Shown here in pieces: positions 25,947-34,783 of a stretch of 55,081 nucleotides of DNA (position 1 is the first letter of the stretch; every line of letters begins with the position of its first letter). The notes beneath the pieces were generated by a model. The model was not told the origin of the DNA. It was given only the letters and a program-made list of their open reading frames with translations, and searched no databases. Origin of the DNA: Paulinella micropora (Eukaryota > Cercozoa > Imbricatea > Euglyphida); the NCBI GenBank assembly GCA_009731375.1, contig BJOX01000026.1:1049483-1104563 (forward strand), read 5' to 3'. Made by a program: the position numbers and the translations under genes.

Positions 25947-28127
25947 TCAAATGTATGTATCAAAATGACCATAACCATTCTGTGATTTTAAATTTTCTGC
26001 TTCGTCTTCTTTTAAATCTGTATAACCGCTGGCAAATTTAAATTTAATACCTTTCGCTCGCTCCATTAAAAACCTCATACTATGCCACCCGCAGGTATCC
26101 GATGTGTCTGATTGTTGCTTTACTTGATTGACCTTCATTAATAGATATGTGCTTGGGTGGCTTCGGTCAATTAGTCTTTTCATTTGTTGTTGAAAGTCTT
26201 CTGTTGGCTCGTAAAGTGCTAATGGGTCATAGACTTCAACACTCCTGTCTTTATCTAGACTTATCCATACTGCGATCCAATGTGACCCTGCTTGTTTGTG
26301 ATTGTCCAAATTCATAATAAATTCATATCGCTTTCTGCTTTTGGGCTTTAGTTTGTAGATTTCATCACTGGCTATTGCTCCGAGATACCATCCATATTTT
26401 TTCATTATTTCATCTATTTCATTAGTCATTAGTCCCCGCCCATCACCCTGCTGTGGCTCCTCTGGCGGGGGCTCCTCTTGCTGTGGCTCTGGCTCCGGTT
26501 GCTGTGGCGTCTCCGCGACGCTCGGGGGTATGGTTGTCTCCGCGACGCTCGGGGGTATGGTTGTCTCCGCGACACTCGGGGGTATGGTTGTCTCCGCGAC
26601 ACTCGGGGGTATGGTTGTCTCCGCGACACTCGGGGGTATGGTTGTCTCCGCGACACTCGGGGGTATGGTTGTCTCCGCTACACTCGGGGGTAGCGGTTGG
26701 GGCATCCCCTCGTCAATATTCAAATCATTTGAAACTTGTTTATCTACATTTGTGTCTATTGTCATTTTGTTTGTTAGAGTATTTACAAAATCATGTTTGT
26801 TCATTGTGTGTTTCCAATCTTTGCGGGCTAAGTATTTTTTTATTTTCGCTATTGAAAATACTTTATCAATTAATTCTTCTAATGTCTTCGCTCCACTACC
26901 TTTTTGCTCATTAATACCCATATACTCTTCATATCTAGCATAATCCGCCACTTTTCTTTTTACGTTTTCCTTTTCATTTCCAACATCAATATTAAACCTT
27001 TTAATCATGTCAATAATCCACTTTGAAGTGTCCTTGTAATTTAATTTTTTATGTCCATCACTATCTAGTCTCTTTTTTAAAGCCTGTGCTAACTCTTTTA
27101 TAGAAATGTTTGGGTAATAAGTTTTTGAAAATGCTGATATTAAAAATTGATTAATTTGTAAATGTTCAAAATGCTTACCCTTTTCTTCTGCTTTCTTTTC
27201 TTCCTTTTCAAGTTTTTCTTTATATTCTTCTGCTAACTTTTTCTGTTCCTCTAAAGATGTCGCTGTGGCTATAGCCGTCTGAATATCTTGACTGGCTTTT
27301 TGTAAGTCTTTACGACTCATCTTTTTTATGAACTTATCTGTATATCCTGCTAATTTCAGTGTTTCAATATCTTTCTGCTTTTGCTTTTTTTCTTCCTCAT
27401 ATTGCTCTTTCGTTTTCAATGGTGCTTCATCTCCTAAATTAGGTAAGGGCGGTGCTTGTGGTGGTGCTCCTAATGGCGGTGCTTGTGGTGGTGCTCCTAA
27501 TGGCGGTGCTTGTGGTTGTCCCTGCTGTGGTGGCATAATATATTGATATTGTGGTGGCGGTGGTAATGTCTGTATCCTATTTTTTCTGTCTTCTTCATAT
27601 TTTACATCATCTATGAGTTTTTGCTCCCTTCTTAGTTCTCTGGCTTTTTGTTCTTGTCGTGCCTTGATATCGGATAGTTCATTGCGGTGTATCCTTGCTA
27701 ACTCATCCTGCCTTTCCTTAGCATCTGCTATGTCTTTTCTTTCTTGCCTCTTCTTCTCCTCTTCAGTATCCGCCCGTGCCTTTTTCTCTTTTTGGTCAAT
27801 CTCATCAATCTTTTCGTATTTCTCCTTTCTGAGTTTGTCTAAGTGGTCATGAATGGCGGTTCCAGTATTTTGCTCAATCTCCGACAAACTCTGGACTTTT
27901 CGCAAGTCTTCTTTTCGCTTAGGTGCTCGCTTTGATTTTGGTCTGCTTAAGTATTTCATAAAAAGTTTAACAATTTGAAGTGTGCTCATATCATTTGTCT
28001 TTTTACCGAAATTAAGATAATATTTTTTACCCTTCTGGATAATATACGGTTTCCCGCTTTTATTTCTATAAACCCGCGGTGGACGGACTTTCGCCCTTTT
28101 AACATTTTTAGTCTTAGCAATCCCCAT
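25947..28127 (-). CDS. Adenovirus-type cysteine protease fused to a long coiled-coil and repeat region
   Basis: With the start at MGIAKTKNVKRA (ATG 28127-28125) the protein has 726 residues. About 1-60 are basic, 70-200 a charged coiled coil, 215-255 Pro-rich with PQAPPLGAP repeats, 265-350 a second coiled coil, and 350-470 a helical domain. Seven PPSVAETTI repeats follow, then a Pro/Gln/Glu linker. The last 160 residues are the Ulp1/adenain-like protease with GSHWIAVW (His), VEVYDPL (Asp), QVKQQSD (Gln) and DTCGWHSM (Cys), so the catalytic set is complete. Such proteases mature capsid proteins in Polintons and adenoviruses, where they normally stand alone at about 200 residues. The fusion may deliver the protease into the particle with a structural precursor. 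Confidence 0.85.
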   Translation of the reverse strand: MGIAKTKNVKRAKVRPPRVYRNKSGKPYIIQKGKKYYLNFGKKTNDMSTLQIVKLFMKYLSRPKSKRAPKRKEDLRKVQSLSEIEQNTGTAIHDHLDKLRKEKYEKIDEIDQKEKKARADTEEEKKRQERKDIADAKERQDELARIHRNELSDIKARQEQKARELRREQKLIDDVKYEEDRKNRIQTLPPPPQYQYIMPPQQGQPQAPPLGAPPQAPPLGAPPQAPPLPNLGDEAPLKTKEQYEEEKKQKQKDIETLKLAGYTDKFIKKMSRKDLQKASQDIQTAIATATSLEEQKKLAEEYKEKLEKEEKKAEEKGKHFEHLQINQFLISAFSKTYYPNISIKELAQALKKRLDSDGHKKLNYKDTSKWIIDMIKRFNIDVGNEKENVKRKVADYARYEEYMGINEQKGSGAKTLEELIDKVFSIAKIKKYLARKDWKHTMNKHDFVNTLTNKMTIDTNVDKQVSNDLNIDEGMPQPLPPSVAETTIPPSVAETTIPPSVAETTIPPSVAETTIPPSVAETTIPPSVAETTIPPSVAETPQQPEPEPQQEEPPPEEPQQGDGRGLMTNEIDEIMKKYGWYLGAIASDEIYKLKPKSRKRYEFIMNLDNHKQAGSHWIAVWISLDKDRSVEVYDPLALYEPTEDFQQQMKRLIDRSHPSTYLLMKVNQVKQQSDTSDTCGWHSMRFLMERAKGIKFKFASGYTDLKEDEAENLKSQNGYGHFDTYI
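26509..26692 (-). repeat. 27-bp coding tandem repeat in the protease gene
   Basis: Nearly seven copies of a 27-bp unit (ACTCGGGGGTATGGTTGTC core) encode PPSVAETTI on the minus strand. Copies differ at one or two sites only, so the array is young or kept uniform. Confidence 0.9.
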
Positions 28128-28183
28128 TATATAAACAAAAAAATATTTCCGCATAATTTCAGAACAAAATATCTTTAAAATTA

Positions 28184-28223
28184 GACACAACACATGTGTT
28201 GTGTCATTTGTCCGCAAGCGGAC
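28184..28223. terminator. Two perfect palindromes after the core-protein gene
   Basis: GTCCGC-AA-GCGGAC (28210-28223) touches the stop codon of the small basic protein. Then comes a 22-bp perfect palindrome at 28184-28205 whose half is GACACAACACA. Read on the minus strand both follow the gene at once. Confidence 0.65.
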
Positions 28224-28540
28224 TAAAATTTAAGGGCACCACGTCCTCTCTGCTTACCATACCCCAGTCTTGATGCTACAGCACCAACACTACCAGCGTA
28301 AGGCACCCCAACGCTACTTAATGCTCCCGCAGTTCTAGAGATCAACTTATTATTGCGAAGAAATTTATCAACAGCCATTGCGGTTTTGCCCACTTTTTGC
28401 CAGTTAATTTTACCACCAGCCTGCCCCTTGCCCTTCTTCCGTCCAGTTTTCTTTTTACCTCCAGCCATATTTGTGCTTGAGTTAATAGTTCGTTTGCCGA
28501 TTGTTGGAATGACTTCAACACGAGATGTCTTCACTACCAT
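28223..28540 (-). CDS. Small basic core-like protein (PX-type)
   Basis: The protein has 105 residues and is strongly basic. An internal Gly/Lys stretch MAGGKKKTGRKKGKGQAGG is followed by a hydrophobic helix-like part and a Gly-rich end GYGKQRGRGALKF. GG pairs such as AGG-K resemble adenovirus-type protease cleavage sites. Small basic Gly-rich proteins of this kind lie next to the protease in Polintons and are compared with adenovirus core proteins. It may condense the genome or be a minor structural protein. It starts 18 bp from an N gap (28559-28568), so its upstream region is incomplete. Confidence 0.55.
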   Translation of the reverse strand: MVVKTSRVEVIPTIGKRTINSSTNMAGGKKKTGRKKGKGQAGGKINWQKVGKTAMAVDKFLRNNKLISRTAGALSSVGVPYAGSVGAVASRLGYGKQRGRGALKF

Positions 28541-28573
28541 TATACTATGAAAAAAAATNNNNNNNNNNCACTA

Positions 28574-28704
28574 TAGAAAGATTTAAAAAATCTTTCAGCA
28601 AAAAAAAAGAAAAAATATTTATTAATTCTAAAAATACTATTTAAATCTTTGTGAGAAATTTTCGGAGATTGAAAATCTCCAATAGCCTATCGCATGCGAT
28701 AGGC
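28574..28704. terminator. Three hairpins after the packaging ATPase
   Basis: The 20-bp perfect palindrome at 28685-28704 (half GCCTATCGCA) contains the stop codon of the frame-corrected ATPase. GGAGATT-GAA-AATCTCC lies at 28664-28680. GAAAGATTT and AAATCTTTC pair at 28574-28594. 28595-28663 is otherwise AT-rich and empty. Confidence 0.6.
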
Positions 28705-29507
28705 AAAGTTTTTTCTTAACTCATCATCAACACTTGAGAGATAAAGAAAATTAAATCTCTCCTTTGTTGCTTCGTGATACTTTTGAAGAAAGTAATCAAA
28801 GTAAAAAGATAAGTCTAAGTGTTTATACACGAGTTCCATTTTATCCTGAGACTGGGCTGAAAGATTAATGAATAATCTACCTGCTTAATGGCTTCTGGCC
28901 GTAGGTCGTTTAAATACTGGCTTGACATAATAACCTTTGATTTATAGTGTCTGTTCTTTTTTAACAAATCACTTACGGACTTGTCTCTTAATTCACTCCC
29001 TAAATCATCCAAAACAAAAACAACCTCTGGAGAAATATATTTTTGCTGGGGCCGTTCTTTTGGTGCCTCTGCGGCACTCTGTTTCTTTTCTTTTCCAAAG
29101 TATAAAAATTGTGGCTTCTCTATTTCTTCTTTGTCTTGTTTTACTTCTCCTTCGTGTTGCTCGTCATGTCTGTTCAGTTTGTCTAACTCATAATCAATGA
29201 CATTTACACCATCTGATTTAAGAAAGGTATATATTGCCATCGGGTTGCCTCTGTTCCTAAAGTGCTTTACCATCGCTTTATAAATGTAGTCCTTGTGTAT
29301 CGTTGAAGCAATAATGACAATGCGGGTTTTTCTGTCTGTAGTCCGTTTCAGTATTTCAAAGAGTGCTGTTGTTTTCCCGCTCTTCTTACGGGCGAGTAGA
29401 AATATGTTGGCATACTGCTCATTAAATAATTTATAACCTTTTGCTTTTTTATTTCCATCACCCTCTTGTTTTACTGGCTTCACCTTGACATTGTTTATTT
29501 TTTGCAT
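28687..29507 (-). CDS. A32/FtsK-type genome packaging ATPase, frameshifted near the end
   Basis: Uninterrupted from 29507 to 28815 (230 codons). The Walker A motif is LARKKSGKTTALF and Walker B is VVFVLDDLGSEL. IASTIHKDY and the following MSSQYLNDLRPE fit the sensor region of the HerA/FtsK packaging family used by Polintons and nucleocytoplasmic viruses. After DYSLI the frame slips near 28,870. The alternative frame continues NLSAQSQDKMELVY and runs to a stop at 28687-28689 inside a palindrome, giving about 273 codons. The C-terminal tail reads as real protein in that frame. The gene has its own leader module. Confidence 0.82.
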
Positions 29508-29604
29508 TGATATTTTAGAATTGCGCTTCGTGCTGTCGCACTCTCTCTTATTCTAAAACATCGTTTTTTCTTTATTGTTTAAAATAAATCGGTTGTCGAT
29601 GTTT
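29508..29604 (-). promoter_or_regulatory. Repeated leader/promoter module, copy 3
   Basis: This is the same two nested inverted repeats as at 22119 and 25801, here directly upstream of the ATPase. The outer CATCGACAACCGATT side matches copy 2. The inner part differs from the others by only a few bases (AGAGAGAGTGCGACAGCACG). Confidence 0.75.
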
Positions 29605-29620
29605 GTTGAAGACGTTGTAG

Positions 29621-29666
29621 ATTCGACGAAGTCGAATCGGGTCTGAAAAGAAAATCGTAGATTTTC
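29621..29666. terminator. Two hairpins after the gene at 29677
   Basis: AGAAAATC-GTA-GATTTTCT (about 29648-29666) and GATTCGAC-GAA-GTCGAATC (about 29621-29639) are perfect. They sit between the stop of the minus-strand gene at 29677 and the next leader module. Confidence 0.6.
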
Positions 29667-29676
29667 TAGACAAATA

Positions 29677-30039
29677 TCAGCCTACGAATTCTAGGCACAC
29701 AACAATTCTTCCCGCTAAATTTCCTGTGTCAATATTTCCGCTGTCAGTTTCAAGGACTTTAAATGTATATTGTCCGTCAGTCCATCCGACAACACCTAAA
29801 TTATAACGAAGGTTTGAAATGTTTGCTGTGGTGCTGTCCGCAAATGTTCCAATAATTCCAATTCTATCCATGTAAAGAATTCTGGTTTTTGTCTCTGTCT
29901 GGTCGTTCATATAGTGGATAAATTTTACATTCATTTTGGTGGGCGTGAATGACATTTGAATATTTTTATTAAATGTTTTGCTTCCTCCAGCAAAATCATT
30001 ACTCAGAAAAATAATCTTTTGGTATTTATAGTCATCCAT
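29677..30039 (-). CDS. Unknown small beta-rich protein
   Basis: This 120-residue intact frame starts MDDYKYQKIIFLSNDFAGG. Alternating hydrophobic residues through most of the length suggest a beta sandwich (KFIHYMND, RIGIIGTF, RIVVCLEFVG). It lies in the structural block, so a minor virion component is a reasonable guess. No family is recognised. Its start codon overlaps by two bases the start of a plus-strand frame. Confidence 0.6.
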   Translation of the reverse strand: MDDYKYQKIIFLSNDFAGGSKTFNKNIQMSFTPTKMNVKFIHYMNDQTETKTRILYMDRIGIIGTFADSTTANISNLRYNLGVVGWTDGQYTFKVLETDSGNIDTGNLAGRIVVCLEFVG

Positions 30040-30307
30040 GATGTACTCTATATTAGTGCTAATAAACTTTTTATTAATTGATATTTCTGCTCGGACTGCC
30101 TGCGACTTTTACTCACGGGTCAATGAGAAAAAAAATGAGAGTTGTGCTTATTGTATAAAGCAAGGGGTAGATACAGGGTTTAAGTGTGTTTTCATAAATA
30201 ACGGAAATAATATGTGTCGTAGTTTTGATGAGGCTTTGCCTTTAATGTGTGCTGGCGATAATTCTTGGTATAAAGTACATCTATACGAGTGCTCACTTCT
30301 TACTTGA
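30038..30307 (+). CDS. Small secreted Cys-rich protein
   Basis: This 89-residue frame stands alone on the plus strand within the leftward block. Residues 1-20 (MMYSILVLINFLLIDISARTA) look like a signal peptide. The mature part has seven cysteines (CDFYS, CAYC, FKCVF, MCRSF, MCAGD, YEC), a disulfide-rich pattern. It starts divergently from 29677-30039 and overlaps the 3' end of the next gene by 15 bp. A secreted or membrane-lumen product is implied if it is expressed. No family is recognised. Confidence 0.4.
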   Translation: MMYSILVLINFLLIDISARTACDFYSRVNEKKNESCAYCIKQGVDTGFKCVFINNGNNMCRSFDEALPLMCAGDNSWYKVHLYECSLLT

Positions 30308-30646
30308 AGAAGGTGATGGAAGGCAGATACCGATAAGTAAGGTCAAAATACCAACATAAGTGTTGGCAACCTCAAAAGGTAAGTTCTTTTCAGATAACCT
30401 CACGATACAAAGGGCTATAATGACAACAATGATACCCATTTGAAATAAGTATTTAATAAGTCGGCTGTCTGTCGGTCTGTTTTTTATACAACAACAATTC
30501 CAGTTATCTTCCAATTCGTGCTCTATTTTTTTTTCCTCAGTCTTTAGTTCTACTTCAAGAACACGAGACTTTAATTCTGGAGTTAGTTCGCCATCCATAT
30601 CCATAATAGGTGGTGGTCTGTGAAGTCTAGTTGTATTATTTGACAT
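30293..30646 (-). CDS. Two-helix membrane protein
   Basis: The protein has 117 residues. A soluble, acidic N-terminal part ends in NWNCCCIKNR. Two hydrophobic segments follow: YLFQMGIIVVIIALCIVRL (about 65-85) and YVGILTLLIGICLPS (about 97-112), then a short basic end. QMGI...C and a GILTLLIG...LPSP ending recur in small membrane proteins of Polinton-like viruses and virophages, from memory. Role unknown; membrane association during entry or assembly is possible. The start overlaps the end of the fibre gene by 11 bp, which suggests one transcript. Confidence 0.65.
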   Translation of the reverse strand: MSNNTTRLHRPPPIMDMDGELTPELKSRVLEVELKTEEKKIEHELEDNWNCCCIKNRPTDSRLIKYLFQMGIIVVIIALCIVRLSEKNLPFEVANTYVGILTLLIGICLPSPSSSKK

Positions 30647-33600
30647 TTGAAAATACGACTGCTCTGATTTCTGCTAATTGATTTGCTTGGTCTTGTAGTA
30701 TATTCATGAGATTATTATTTTCTTTTTCTAAATTAACTACCTTTTCCGCCATGTGTTGAAAAGCACTAACCAATATTGGTATTAAGTCCGTGTATGATAT
30801 ACCTTCAAAGTTTCCATTTCCATCGTCTGCTTTTATTCCACTTTCAGATACAAATTCTGGAAATATTTTTTTTACTTCATCCGCAATAAATCCGTGGTTC
30901 TTTTTCTGTTTCTTTTCGTCTGATTTCAAATAATATGAACAGCAATTTATTTTCATCAGTTTATCGCAGCAATCCCCGCAGTCTAGTGTTTTAATATCTG
31001 ATTTTAATCTCCTGTCTGAACCAGAAGACCAAACATTCGCTCCTGCTGCAATAAAAACATAACCCGCATTATTTTCACCATTTGATAGTGTAGTCGACCA
31101 AGCATGTAATAATCCACCTGTATTCATTACTACCGCATAACCCGATGAGTCTCCTGCTTTCATAAATATTTGTGGGTTGGTGGTATTGTTTGGTCTTTTT
31201 CTTAATGTTAAAAATCCGCTGGATGCTGTCGTCAGGCTTGTATCACTCTGAGCATAGATTACTCCAGTCCCCCTCGCATAAAAATTTAAATCTTGGTTAG
31301 TGCTGCTCCCTGTAGCATATATTGAATTATAACCAAAACCAACTCCCTGTGTCCCGTTGCTGTGTCTGAATTCAACACCGCCAGAAGATGGACCAAGATT
31401 GGCTGAAACATATAATCCTACTGGTGTAGCATGAGACCCACTTCTTGCTTCCCCGCGTATGTCGACTGTGCTATTAACAACAGATATCCCAGCATTTTCC
31501 GTTATTAATCCACTTGCGGTTGCGGTTGTTGTTGATATCCCCGCACTAGCCGTTATTAACCCTTTTGTCCATAAAGTCCCGTTTGCTCCATTCAATGACA
31601 TTAACAATTGCTCTGCTGAATTTTCCCACACAAAACCATCCGCCGAAGCATTACCACTCCTAAATCTTACAGCAAAGCCTGAAATATCGTTGCCTGCCAC
31701 CGCTGTTCCTCCACCTAATGATTTACCAGCCCCCGGTTGAGCCATATAAATACCACATCCTGAGTTGTCTGTATCCCACATAAATATTCCTTGCCCATTT
31801 CCTCCATCTACTTTATTTTGAATAGATAACTTACAACCGCCATCTGCTGTTATTAATCCGCTTGCGGTTAGTGTCGTCGTTGATATACCCGCGGTTGAAG
31901 TAATTGTTGTTCCCGTTATTGTTCCGCCATTTGTTATATTGTTTGAGTTCATATCTAAGGCACCATAAATCGCATACCACCAGCATTGTTAAAACGGACA
32001 ATGTCAGATGAAGCACTTTTATTATCCAAAAGTTTTGAAATATAAAGTCCCGCCCCTTTTACATCAGATGCTACATTCGTAAATACATAACCTCGTTGGT
32101 TCGCTGTTCCACTTGTAGCAGTATTTAAAGTAAATAAGAAATATTGGTAATCACCTGATGTCTGTGAAAAGAATATATCACCTCCATTTTGGTTTAATAT
32201 CCTCGCCCCATTATATATAATATTTCCGCCATTAGTGATAGTTTGATTATTAAAATCGGCATTGTTCGTTAAAGTTAGATATTTTATCTTAGTGCTCGCC
32301 CCATTAAATGTTTTACTTCCTGTTATGGTTTGGTCTGTTGTTAGTTTTACATTTTGCCCGTCCAATGTGTCCGCATACCCTTTTGTCGCTCCATCCGTCG
32401 CTAATGTCGGAGTTCCAAGGTTGGCTATTTTGCTACTATTACAATCTAGCCCCGAAGCATTTACCCAACCGACGATTGTCCCATCAATAATACAACTTAT
32501 TTTTTTCGCAGAAATTCAAAGTTGTAATGTTGCAGTTTTCATATCCAAACTAGCAATTGACCCGATATTACTGGTAGAATTGAAAACGATAAATGTGCCC
32601 TTTGTTGTTGAATTGATTGAATTTCCAGTAATTTCAACACCACTGCTATATGTCTTAATTCCTGCTACGGTTTGGTTTCCAGTTAGTTTCACATTTTGCC
32701 CGTCTAATGTATCCACATAACTTTTATTTGCTCCGTCCGTTGTTGCTGATGGTGTGGCTAAGTTTGTTATTTTGTTGTTATTCAAAGATAGTGTAGTGCC
32801 AGTTGCGGTTATAATTAAAGTATTACCTGAATACAACTCTACATACGAACCCGTTATTTGTATCGGATACCAAGTCGCTGTTGCAGTTTTTTGTGCTGCA
32901 ATCATTCCTATTTTTGTATCAAATGCTATGCCAATACCATCAAAAGTTGTAGGGTTGGACGAACCACTTACTTCTAAAGTTGATGTAAATTTTTATTCCC
33001 TGCTATGGTTTGGTCTCCTGTTAGTTTAACCACCGAAGTATCAAGGACAGAAACATCCACACCATCAACAAGATTTACATTTGTTATGCTTTGGCTTTTC
33101 ATATCAAGACCCGCACTCGCATTTATTATACTGCTAAATGTTTTTATTCCTCCTATGGTTTGGTCTCCTGTTAGTTTAACCACCGAACCATCAACTGCGA
33201 GATTAGCGAGATAAATTCCATTATACGTAGAAGCCCCTGAAATAGCAAAACCACCCATATTTATTCCTCCCGTCATACTAGCAGTTCCGTCTAATCTAAG
33301 AAAAGGTGGTGTGGTGTTTCTCCATTGCCCCGTGCTATAAATGAGTAATTGGTTATCTGCTGGTGTGCCTGTTATTAACACATCGCTATGTGAGTCTATA
33401 CTTCCACTCGCTGAAACTTTATTATTATCATCATTATGTTCAAATATCCATTCATCAACGCCTTTGTCATTTAGTAAATTAACTCCTGTTATATTTAAAT
33501 ATCCTCCCATACTTATATTACCAAATCCATCAACATTTATCGGAAAGGTTTTATTTACCCAGTTTAGTGAATTATGTTAGATAACTATTCATTGCTATTG

Positions 33601-34192
33601 GTGCGGTTATAACCACATCTGAAAGTGTATCAATTGAACCAAGGGCTGTATTCTTCCATTTGCCTTCTACATCGTTGTAAGTTAGGTATTGTCCGCTCGC
33701 TTGTGCAAATATGTTTGTGTCAATCAAATTATATAAACTGGTTTGGTGCGGATTGGAAATATTAGAGCGGTGTTGAGTTGAGGCTTTGACTTCATCATTA
33801 TCCCTTACTCGTTGCTCTGTGTAGTATAAACGGCTTCCTTCTTTGATGTCCGTAGTTGATTTTAAAGCGAGCCGTGTGTCAAAGCGGTTATCAGTCCAAT
33901 AATAATTAAGTCCTTCTTTTAGGTCAGTTGTTGATTTTAAAGCGAGCCGTGTGTCAAAGCGGTTATCAGTCCAATAATAATTAAGTCCTTCTTTAATGTC
34001 CGCGGTGCTTTTGGTAGCCAGTCGTGTATCAAATCGGTCGTCAGTGTAATAAAGATTTATTGGGTCAGCATCTTCTGGCACTCTGTCTGTATTCAGACCG
34101 ACTATGTTTGTGTTGGTAAGGTCTAAGTTAAGTATATTTAGACTATCAACAGCCAACTCATTAAGGCCGAGTAATGATTTATCTTGGGACAT
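30636..34192 (-). pseudogene. Phage-like trimeric fibre with S74 intramolecular chaperone, interrupted
   Basis: One region of about 1,185 codons starts at MSQDKSLLGLNELAV (ATG 34192-34190). Residues about 50-140 hold four 25-residue repeats (YYWTDNRFDTRLALKSTTD), a motif known from phage tail fibres. The middle has many VKLTGDQTI-x-G-x-KTF and ATDGA-x-K-x-Y-x-DTLDGQ repeats, also fibre-like. The last 130 residues contain SGSDRRLKSDI and GFIADEVKKIFPEFV, the S74 chaperone that trimerises and then cleaves itself off. As read, the frame breaks near 33,580, in an A5 run near 32,992, at an in-frame TGA (32516) and near 31,965. The protein probably forms host-binding spikes. Confidence 0.85.
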
Positions 34193-34254
34193 TGATATAT
34201 AAAATAAATATTTAATTTTAAAAATACTAAAATATAATAATCTTAGTATAGAAT

Positions 34255-34779
34255 ATGCCGTCTCCCGAAGCAAGCCGACAAATTTGGGGAAAAGCAGTAG
34301 ATTGAATTAAACAAAAAGCAAAGCAGAGAAAAATGGAACATGCCAAAAAGGTTTTGGAACAATACCGAAATGCGGTCAAAAGCGAAGACGAAGATATGGA
34401 ACGAAAAATAGCGGAGATAGAAAATAAGAATGTTGCTAACGATATTGTTAATGAAAAAGACCAAGATGACACACCCGAGCAGAGTGATAGCGAAGATGAG
34501 GTTGATTTTACTGACTTGATCGCGGAAAAGATGGCTAAGATGAAAATCAAGAGAGCGAAGGTAGAGAGTAAGAGGGAAAAGAAGAAGAGTAAAAAGTCAG
34601 TGGTTGAACCAGAGGAGAGCGAAAGCAGTGAGAGTGAAAGTGAAGAAGAAGAGCCAAAACCAAAGAAGGGGAAAGGTAAAAAATCAAATAGTAAAGTTTT
34701 GGTCAATGTATATAATACAGAGAAACCAACACGGAGCGAAACTTCAAGCGACTTAAGTAAGTGCTTCCTCAAATTCTAA
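34255..34779 (+). pseudogene. Charged coiled-coil protein with one in-frame stop
   Basis: From ATG 34255 the frame MPSPEASRQIWGKAVD meets TGA at 34303 and then runs open to 34779 (about 175 codons). The rest is a coiled coil (MEHAKKVLEQYRNAV) followed by acidic and basic low-complexity stretches with a Ser-rich ESSESESEEEE segment. It lies 5 bp upstream of the integrase on the same strand. Translation could restart at ATG 34333. The TGA fits a CGA to TGA change. No function is known. Confidence 0.6.
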
Positions 34780-34783
34780 AGAT

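Noticed and set aside
26453-26943. Plus-strand frames over the 27-bp repeat
   Set aside because: They are shadows of the minus-strand PPSVAETTI repeat of the protease gene.
28128-28217. Upstream start for the protease gene
   Set aside because: The extra 30 residues are hydrophobic and overlap a 22-bp palindrome. MGIAKTKN at 28127 gives the usual basic viral N-terminus.
18146-34305. TGA as a sense codon (alternative genetic code) in the Polinton
   Set aside because: TGA also ends several intact element genes (for example 17591-18103 and 21807-22094), and TGG is used for Trp. Mutation is simpler.
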